Below, one piece after another: positions 6,720 to 12,154 of a stretch of DNA of 12,154 bases. The notes under the pieces are model-generated. The model made no database searches. It worked only from the letters and a program-made list of their open reading frames with translations, and was not told the origin of the DNA. Numbering within the stretch: position 1 is the first letter of the stretch; each line of letters opens with the position of its first letter. The stretch comes from Alphaproteobacteria bacterium UBA828 (GTDB lineage Bacteria; Pseudomonadota; Alphaproteobacteria; UBA828). The stretch is taken from contig DBHM01000011.1 of assembly GCA_002296185.1 (NCBI GenBank), forward strand, positions 14,246 to 26,399. The letters run 5' to 3'. A program made the position numbers and the translations under genes.

Positions 6720-7976
6720 CTAGATGTTAAATAAAATCCTTTCAGGATTTTCAATACATTCTTTAACTCGAACTAAAAAGGTAACTGCCTCTCGGCCATC
6801 GACAATACGATGATCATAGGAAAGGGCCAAATACATCATGGGTCGAATTTCTATTTCGTTGCCTACGGCAACAGGACGATTCTGAATGTTATGCATTCCT
6901 AGTATACCGGACTGTGGTGGATTGAGAATGGGGGTTGATAACATTGAGCCAAAAATCCCACCATTCGAAATCGTGAATGTTCCGCCTATCATATCGTCTA
7001 TAGACAACTTTCCGTCTTGGGCAAGGTTTCCCATGTCCGTAATTTTCTTTTCAATGCCGGCAAAGTCTAGTTTGTTTGCATCTCTGATCACCGGAACAAC
7101 CAGTCCTTGAGTTGTGCTAACAGCTACGCCAATATTCCAATAGTGTTTATAGATAATATCATCTCCATCAATTTCTGCATTAACTGCTGGAACTTCCCGA
7201 AGAGCTGCGATGGATGCAATTACAAAAAATGACATAAAGCCAAGTCGTACGCCGTGCTTTTTTTCAAATATTTCCTTATAATCGTTCCGCGCTCTGATTA
7301 CATTAGTCATATCTACTTCATTAAATGTAGTAAGAATTGCTGCTGTATTTTGAGCATCCTTTAAGCGTTCTGAAATCCGTTTTCGCAATCGAGACATTTG
7401 CACTCGTTCTACTAGGGTAGACGAGGGCTCTCTTAGATAAGACTCTTGACCTTGTTCAGACAAGATTTCAGACTTTTGTTCTTGTTTATCAAGTTTTACA
7501 TTTTCTAAGTATGATATGACGTCACCTTTTATGATCCTACCATTTTTCCCTGTACCAACAATTGACTGAGGATCAAGATTATTTTCTTCAATTAGTTTAC
7601 GGACTGACGGCGCCAAGTCTTCCGGTTCAATATTTGTTTCTTCTTTAGCTACATTTTCAATAATTTCATTAGTATTACTAACATTAGTCGACTTTTCTGA
7701 ATTAGAAAGAGTTGATAAGTTAGACTTTATGGAATCTATAGAGGTGGAAAGTTTACCAATTAATCCCCCAACTTCTACATCAGTATTTTCTTCTGCAATA
7801 ATCTCAGAGAGAATACCATCTGAGGGAGAGTATATTTCTACAGCAACTTTATCTGTCTCAAGTTCACAGAGAGGTTCGTCCTGAGAGACGGAGTCTCCAA
7901 GTTTTTTAAGCCACTTCGAAACCGTTGCCTCAGTTACGGATTCTCCAAGGGCCGGCACTACTATATCGATGGCCAT
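6720..7976 (-). CDS. sucB: dihydrolipoyllysine succinyltransferase (E2 of 2-oxoglutarate dehydrogenase)
   Basis: This is the core subunit of the 2-oxoglutarate dehydrogenase complex. It carries the lipoyl arm and transfers the succinyl group to CoA. From ATG 7976 it has 418 residues. Order of parts: lipoyl domain (2-77) beginning IDIVVPALGESVTEA with lipoyl-Lys43 in CELETDKVAVEI; linker (about 80-118); peripheral subunit-binding domain (121-157, LAPSVRKLIEE and GRIIKGDVISYL); second linker; catalytic domain (about 190-418) with SYDHRIVDGREAV, catalytic His389 and Asp393. There is one lipoyl domain, as usual for E2o. The linkers are rich in Ser, Asn, Glu and Gln instead of Ala and Pro, which is unusual. 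A longer frame from ATG 8000 (adding MNARRFQI) is rejected because GGAGGT lies 8 bases before ATG 7976 and relatives begin MA-x-I-x-VP. It sits between sucA and lpdA in one operon. Confidence 0.97.
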   Translation of the reverse strand: MAIDIVVPALGESVTEATVSKWLKKLGDSVSQDEPLCELETDKVAVEIYSPSDGILSEIIAEENTDVEVGGLIGKLSTSIDSIKSNLSTLSNSEKSTNVSNTNEIIENVAKEETNIEPEDLAPSVRKLIEENNLDPQSIVGTGKNGRIIKGDVISYLENVKLDKQEQKSEILSEQGQESYLREPSSTLVERVQMSRLRKRISERLKDAQNTAAILTTFNEVDMTNVIRARNDYKEIFEKKHGVRLGFMSFFVIASIAALREVPAVNAEIDGDDIIYKHYWNIGVAVSTTQGLVVPVIRDANKLDFAGIEKKITDMGNLAQDGKLSIDDMIGGTFTISNGGIFGSMLSTPILNPPQSGILGMHNIQNRPVAVGNEIEIRPMMYLALSYDHRIVDGREAVTFLVRVKECIENPERILFNI

Positions 7977-7979
7977 AAT

Positions 7980-8012
7980 CTGAAACCTCCGTGCATTCAT
8001 CCATAGTTTCAG
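7980..8012 (-). repeat. inverted repeat spanning the sucB ribosome binding site
   Basis: GTTTCAG (minus strand, 7980-7986) is the exact complement of CTGAAAC (minus strand, 8006-8012), giving a perfect 7-base-pair stem with a 19-base loop in the sucA-sucB spacer. The sucB ribosome binding site GGAGGT (7985-7990) lies at the foot of the loop, with its last bases in the stem. In mRNA this stem might limit access to the ribosome binding site or protect the transcript end between sucA and sucB. The repeat is directly visible; any function is inferred, and a 7-bp stem with a loop of this size may be chance. Confidence 0.35.
7985..7990 (-). promoter_or_regulatory. sucB ribosome binding site that sets the ATG 7976 start
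   Basis: GGAGGT on the minus strand stands 8 bases before ATG 7976. It is the strongest ribosome binding site I noticed in the window. It lies downstream of the alternative ATG 8000, so it cannot serve that start. Confidence 0.7.
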
Positions 8013-8032
8013 TATAGATGATGCTTATTTAG

Positions 8033-10894
8033 TTAATTTAATGCCTTATTAATAAGGCTCTTCTGTTCTTGCTCATGCACTTTTGTATAGCCAGTAGCTG
8101 TAGAGGCAGATGCCTCACGACCGATATAACTTACCCTTCTAGAATCATCAAATAACTGATGCAAAATATCATCAATTCTTGGGGATACAAATGACCATGC
8201 TCCCATATTAAAAGGTTCTTCTTGGCACCATATTACATCAGCTTTAGGGTATTTACCTAATTCGGCTTTTAAGCTCTTGTCAGGAAAGGGTGCTATCTCT
8301 TCAAGTCGCAGTATAGCAATATCATTGATTTTGCTCACTTTTCTCTCTTCATAGAGGTCGTAGTAAACTTTACCAGAGCAAATTATTACACGCCGAACTT
8401 TTTCGTTATTTAACGATTTTTCAGTTTCTCTTAGGACGCGGTGGAAGCGAGTTCCTTTATTGAATTCACTTATGTTTGACACACATTTTTTATGTCTCAA
8501 TAGAGATTTGGGTGACATAACTATAAGTGGTTTACGAAAGTTTCTATGTAACTGTCGCCTCAGGACATGGAAATAATTGGCAGGTGTTGTGCAATTAACA
8601 ATCTGAATATTGTCTTGGGCAAAGAGTTGTAAATATCGTTCTAGTCTTGCTGAGCTGTGCTCTGGGCCTTGACCTTCATAGCCATGTGGTAGAAGCATTA
8701 CTAAGCCAGACATTCTTAGCCACTTCATTTCTCCTGAGGCAACGAATTGATCGATAATGACCTGAGCGCCATTTGCAAAGTCTCCAAATTGTGCTTCCCA
8801 AATAACGAGAGCTCCAGGGTCGGTAATTGAATAACCATACTCATAACCAAGAACACCTGCTTCAGATAGCATGCTATCCACCAGCTCTATTTCCGCTTGT
8901 CCTTTTTCAATGTTATTCAGAGGTATAAAGCGCTCCTCAGTTTTTTGATCCCAAAAGGCGGCGTGTCGCTGCGAAAAAGTACCTCGGCTTATATCTTGTC
9001 CAGAAAGGCGAACTGTATGTCCTTCTAGAAGTAGCGATCCGAATGCTAATGCTTCACTGGTAGCCCAATCAATATTTGTACCAGTTGTCAGACTTTTTTC
9101 TTTAGCTTTGATTAAGCGGTTAAGGCGGGGATGTAAATTAAAATCAGTTGGAATATTAATTAGAGATTCTCCGACTTTTTTAAGGTCTTTTAAGGAAACA
9201 GATGTGTTTCCAGGTTTGTAGCCTTTTGGTGGTGCGGTCATTTTGGACCAACTGCCTTGAAGCCAGTCAGGTTTATTTACAATTGCACTTTTTGAAGCTT
9301 CAAGTTCTTTTTCGAGTGTATTCCGAAAATTGGAGACTATAAGGTCCGCTTCTTTTTTTGAAATAACTCCCTCTTCAATCAGTTTACTTTCATATTGCTC
9401 ACGTGTTGTATGTTTTTGATTAATTGCCCTATACATAATTGGCTGTGTAAAAGCAGGTTCATCTGTTTCATTGTGTCCGTGTCTTCTGTAACAAAATATA
9501 TCAATTACAATATCACGACTAAATTGTTGTCTGTAATCAATAGCTAGTCTGCAGACTTTAACTACAGCTTCTGGATCATCCCCATTGACGTGGAAGATAG
9601 GGGCTTGTACTGATTTTGCGATATCAGAACAATATGGGGTTGAGCGCGCTAAAGATGGGCTTGTAGTAAATCCAATTTGATTATTAACAACCACATGTAT
9701 AGTTCCTGAAGTTCGATAACCTCTAAGCGCTGATAGCTCAAAGGTTTCTGAAACTAAACCTTGACCTGCAAATGCAGCGTCCCCATGTAGAAGTATTCCT
9801 AGTATTTCACTTCTATTTGATTTTTTGCGCATAGTTTGTTTGGCGCGAACTTTTCCAAGGACTACAGGGTTTACAGCTTCTAAATGAGATGGATTAGGGG
9901 TGAGTGAAACATGTATTTTGTTGCCATTTGATGTATTTTTATCTGCAGAAGCACCTAAATGATATTTGACATCCCCGGATCCCTGAATTTCAGTTGGGTC
10001 GTTTTTAAGCCCTTGAAATTCACTAAATACTTCAGCATATGATTTTCCTAGTATCTTTGTGAGAACATTTAGTCTGCCACGATGCATCATCCCAATTACG
10101 ATTTCTTCAACATTATATAAGGCAGCACTTTCAATTATTGCCTCAAGCGCTGGTATTATACTTTCGGATCCCTCGAGAGAGAATCTTTTTGCGCCTTTAT
10201 ATTTTATGTCTAGGAATCTCTCAAAACCTTCTGCCTGATTTAAATTAGTTAAAATAGTAAGCTTTTCATCGTTTTCTAATCCAGGATCATTTCTTGAGTT
10301 CTCAAATGCTTGTTGAATCCAAGATTTTGCAGCAGGGTCCTGAATGTGCATAAACTCGACCCCAATTTGTCCGCAATAAGTCTGCCTTACTGCCGATAAA
10401 ACTTCTCTGAGGGTTGCCCATTGTAGACCGAGTACGCCATCAACGAAAATCGGTCTATCATAATCACAATCAGAGAATCCGTATGTACTGGGATCAAGCT
10501 CGGGATGCTTTTTATCGCTATCAAGACCAAGAGGGTCAAGGTTGGCCATAAGATGACCTCTTACCCTGTATGCGCGTATTAACATTAAGGCTCTTATTGA
10601 ATCTAAGGTAGCTGCCGGTATTTCTTCTTCTGAGTGTTGCTCTCTGTTTTCAGGTGTAATGAAGGTTTTGGTCTGGCCTTTCTGTGGTTTTCTTGCAGTA
10701 ATATCTCGGGTTTCACGGTCAAGTGCTCTACGCTTATCTTCACCTTTGGAAATTTGCTCAAAAAAACTTCGCCAGTCGGGGTCTACTGATGTTGGTTCCT
10801 TTAGGAAATCAGTATAGAGTTTTTCTATAAAGGTAGTATTAGTGCCAAATAAAAAGGACGCATTTTCAAATGAATAAGACACGTTATCTTTCAT
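8033..10894 (-). CDS. sucA: 2-oxoglutarate dehydrogenase E1 component
   Basis: This thiamine-diphosphate enzyme decarboxylates 2-oxoglutarate and succinylates the lipoyl arm of SucB, the committed step of the TCA cycle segment. It has 953 residues, typical length. Visible parts: N-terminal segment SFLFGTNTTFIEKLYTDFL (13-31) that in the family binds the E2 core; RAYRVRGHLMANLDPLGL (107-124); KRFSLEGSESIIP (236-248); GMMHRGRLNVLTKILGKSY (268-286) at the active site; the ThDP/Mg motif from GDAAFAGQG (371-379) to VVVNNQIGF (401-409); RRHGHNETDEPAFTQP (470-485); the pyrimidine domain with GHTVRLSGQDISRGTFSQRH (625-644) and LPHGYEGQGPEHSSARLERY (735-754); and GREASASTATGY (925-936) near the C-terminus. 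Start ATG 10894 has only a weak ribosome binding site (GGTTAG) and follows the sucD stop by 24 bases. No truncation or frame break is seen. Confidence 0.98.
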   Translation of the reverse strand: MKDNVSYSFENASFLFGTNTTFIEKLYTDFLKEPTSVDPDWRSFFEQISKGEDKRRALDRETRDITARKPQKGQTKTFITPENREQHSEEEIPAATLDSIRALMLIRAYRVRGHLMANLDPLGLDSDKKHPELDPSTYGFSDCDYDRPIFVDGVLGLQWATLREVLSAVRQTYCGQIGVEFMHIQDPAAKSWIQQAFENSRNDPGLENDEKLTILTNLNQAEGFERFLDIKYKGAKRFSLEGSESIIPALEAIIESAALYNVEEIVIGMMHRGRLNVLTKILGKSYAEVFSEFQGLKNDPTEIQGSGDVKYHLGASADKNTSNGNKIHVSLTPNPSHLEAVNPVVLGKVRAKQTMRKKSNRSEILGILLHGDAAFAGQGLVSETFELSALRGYRTSGTIHVVVNNQIGFTTSPSLARSTPYCSDIAKSVQAPIFHVNGDDPEAVVKVCRLAIDYRQQFSRDIVIDIFCYRRHGHNETDEPAFTQPIMYRAINQKHTTREQYESKLIEEGVISKKEADLIVSNFRNTLEKELEASKSAIVNKPDWLQGSWSKMTAPPKGYKPGNTSVSLKDLKKVGESLINIPTDFNLHPRLNRLIKAKEKSLTTGTNIDWATSEALAFGSLLLEGHTVRLSGQDISRGTFSQRHAAFWDQKTEERFIPLNNIEKGQAEIELVDSMLSEAGVLGYEYGYSITDPGALVIWEAQFGDFANGAQVIIDQFVASGEMKWLRMSGLVMLLPHGYEGQGPEHSSARLERYLQLFAQDNIQIVNCTTPANYFHVLRRQLHRNFRKPLIVMSPKSLLRHKKCVSNISEFNKGTRFHRVLRETEKSLNNEKVRRVIICSGKVYYDLYEERKVSKINDIAILRLEEIAPFPDKSLKAELGKYPKADVIWCQEEPFNMGAWSFVSPRIDDILHQLFDDSRRVSYIGREASASTATGYTKVHEQEQKSLINKALN

Positions 10895-10918
10895 TTTCTA
10901 ACCAATTAAATATCCGAG

Positions 10919-11794
10919 TTAATTATTGAGTATTTCAAACATAGTTGTCCCAAGTTCCGATGGGGAATCTGCAACTATTATTCCAGCGCTTCGCATTGCT
11001 TCAATCTTTTCTTCAGCCCCCCCCTTACCGCCTGATATAATTGCTCCGGCATGACCCATGCGTTTTCCTGGTGGAGCTGTCCTCCCCGCAATAAAACCAA
11101 CTATTGGTTTCTTGCGAGCTGAGGATTTTATGAAATCTGCCCCATCTTCTTCTGCCGTTCCTCCAATTTCCCCAATCATTATTATTGCATCAGTTTCTTC
11201 ATCAGAGAGGAAGAGATCTAGGCAGTCTACAAAATTTGTGCCGTTTACAGGATCGCCACCAATTCCTATACATGTAGATTGGCCCATTCCTGCAGCAGTA
11301 GTTTGTCCCACAGCCTCATAAGTAAGCGTGCCAGACCTTGACACTATTCCTACACGCCCTTGACGATGAATATGTCCCGGCATAATACCAATCTTACACT
11401 GGTCAGGTGTAATAATGCCTGGACAATTGGGTCCGATAAGGCGTGATGATGACCCAGAGAGTGCGCGCTTTACCCTTATCATATCTATAACAGGGATACC
11501 TTCCGTTATACATACGATGATATGAACTTGGGCATCTATGGCTTCAATTATAGCATCGGCAGCAAATGGAGGGGGTACAAAAATGACAGTTGCCTCAGCA
11601 TCTGTGGATTGTTTTGCATCAGCCACGGTATCAAAGACTGGAAGACCAATGTGTTCGGATCCGCCCTTACCCGGGGTCACGCCTCCTACCATTTTGGTTC
11701 CGTATGCAAGTGCTTGTTCGGAATGAAATGTTCCTTGAGCTCCAGTAAACCCTTGGCATATGACTTTTGTATTTCTATCAATTAATACAGACAT
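10919..11794 (-). CDS. sucD: succinate-CoA ligase subunit alpha
   Basis: This is the catalytic alpha subunit of succinyl-CoA synthetase. With SucC it converts succinyl-CoA, ADP or GDP and phosphate into succinate, CoA and the nucleoside triphosphate. It has 291 residues. Motifs: CoA-binding Rossmann loop QGFTGAQGTFHS (14-25), GGVTPGKGG (37-45), FVPPPFAADAI (72-82), ITEGIPVIDM (96-105), LIGPNCPGI (119-127), SRSGTLTYE (152-160), GIGGDPVNGT (177-186), and RMGHAGAIISGG with the phosphorylated His248. Start ATG 11794 is 3 bases after the sucC stop and has no recognisable ribosome binding site, so it is probably translated by coupling to sucC. This keeps the two subunits in balance. It is the second visible gene of the sucCDAB-lpd operon. 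A run of eight G occurs in the coding strand at 11017-11024 (Lys-Gly-Gly-Ala). Confidence 0.98.
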   Translation of the reverse strand: MSVLIDRNTKVICQGFTGAQGTFHSEQALAYGTKMVGGVTPGKGGSEHIGLPVFDTVADAKQSTDAEATVIFVPPPFAADAIIEAIDAQVHIIVCITEGIPVIDMIRVKRALSGSSSRLIGPNCPGIITPDQCKIGIMPGHIHRQGRVGIVSRSGTLTYEAVGQTTAAGMGQSTCIGIGGDPVNGTNFVDCLDLFLSDEETDAIIMIGEIGGTAEEDGADFIKSSARKKPIVGFIAGRTAPPGKRMGHAGAIISGGKGGAEEKIEAMRSAGIIVADSPSELGTTMFEILNN

Positions 11795-11797
11795 TAC

Positions 11798-12154
11798 TTA
11801 ACTACTATTAGTTGCGGCCACAATTTTTTTTGCAGCATCACCAAGATTATCAGCTGAAATTATGTCAATACCTGATTGACTTAATACTGCCTTACCTTTT
11901 TCAACATTAGTACCTTCTAAACGAACTACTAATGGTACATCAATACTAATTTCATGGGCTGCTGCTATAATACCCTCTGCAATTACGTCGCAACGCATGA
12001 TTCCACCAAAAATATTTACAAGTATTCCGTTCACAGATTCATCAGATAGAATGATTTTGAAGGCTTCAGTTACTTTTTCTCTCGTAGCGCCCCCCCCAAC
12101 ATCAAGAAAATTAGCTGGTTCCGCACCATTTAACTTTATTATATCCATTGTAGC
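11798..12154 (-). CDS. sucC: succinate-CoA ligase subunit beta, partial (C-terminal 118 residues)
   Basis: This is the nucleotide-specifying beta subunit of succinyl-CoA synthetase. Only its C-terminal ligase domain is in the window; the frame enters at the right edge (GCT ACA ATG...), so the ATG at 12148 is an internal Met and not the start. Diagnostic residues are ATMDIIKL at the edge, GAEPANFLDVGGGATREKV, KIILSD, NIFGGIMRCDVIAEGI, and PLVVRLEGTNVEKGK, almost the same wording as in E. coli SucC. The family is about 390 residues, so roughly 270 residues and the start lie beyond the window. The stop is 3 bases before sucD. The promoter of the whole suc operon should lie upstream, outside the window (in many alphaproteobacteria mdh precedes sucC). 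A run of eight G in the coding strand (12090-12097) encodes the Gly-Gly-Gly of the DVGGGAT motif. Confidence 0.97.
   Translation of the reverse strand, partial: ATMDIIKLNGAEPANFLDVGGGATREKVTEAFKIILSDESVNGILVNIFGGIMRCDVIAEGIIAAAHEISIDVPLVVRLEGTNVEKGKAVLSQSGIDIISADNLGDAAKKIVAATNSS

Noticed and set aside
1..12154. Hidden novel system (defence island, CRISPR, toxin-antitoxin, small RNA cluster)
   Set aside because: All but about 430 bases are accounted for by intact housekeeping genes; the remaining gaps are 194 bases or shorter and show no repeat arrays or extra gene.

Overview
This window is an ordinary housekeeping stretch of an alphaproteobacterial chromosome. Four things point there. The gene order is sucC-sucD-sucA-sucB-lpd next to xerC, an fsa-type transaldolase, priA and atpH-atpA. 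The F1 genes begin at atpH with no F0 genes in front. Protein motifs match alphaproteobacterial forms. Every reading frame is intact. The DNA is visibly AT-rich and intergenic gaps are short, which suggests a compact, low-GC (perhaps aquatic) lineage rather than a GC-rich soil genus. I cannot name genus or family.

Layout from left to right. Positions 1-1073 (minus) hold the start of the F1-ATPase operon: atpH (delta subunit) followed 2 bases later by atpA (alpha subunit, cut off by the window edge just inside its Walker A motif). Positions 1074-1267 are a non-coding leader with one weak hairpin and one small palindrome. Positions 1268-3499 (minus) are priA, the replication restart helicase. 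Positions 3500-3596 are a divergent promoter region with two GANTC sites. Positions 3597-5253 (plus) are a tight two-gene unit, fsa/talC-type transaldolase and xerC, separated by one base. Positions 5266-12154 (minus) are the 2-oxoglutarate dehydrogenase / succinyl-CoA synthetase operon, transcribed sucC (partial)-sucD-sucA-sucB-lpd, with gaps of 3, 24, 56 and 44 bases once the lpd and sucB starts are corrected to ribosome-binding-site-supported ATGs.

How the genes work together. SucA (E1o), SucB (E2o) and Lpd (E3) form the complex that turns 2-oxoglutarate into succinyl-CoA with NADH production. SucCD then converts succinyl-CoA to succinate with nucleotide triphosphate synthesis. AtpH and AtpA belong to the ATP synthase that uses the proton gradient produced downstream of that NADH. 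The transaldolase belongs to the non-oxidative pentose phosphate pathway. PriA and XerC serve chromosome maintenance (fork restart, dimer resolution).

I found no mobile element, CRISPR array, tRNA, rRNA, defence cassette or unknown gene, and no stretch over 300 bases without a gene. I see no undescribed biological system. The points worth a second look are modest: transaldolase-type active-site residues in a protein normally labelled fructose-6-phosphate aldolase, paired GANTC sites at the priA promoter, unusual SucB linkers, a hairpin at the sucB ribosome binding site, the atpH leader, and start-codon corrections.
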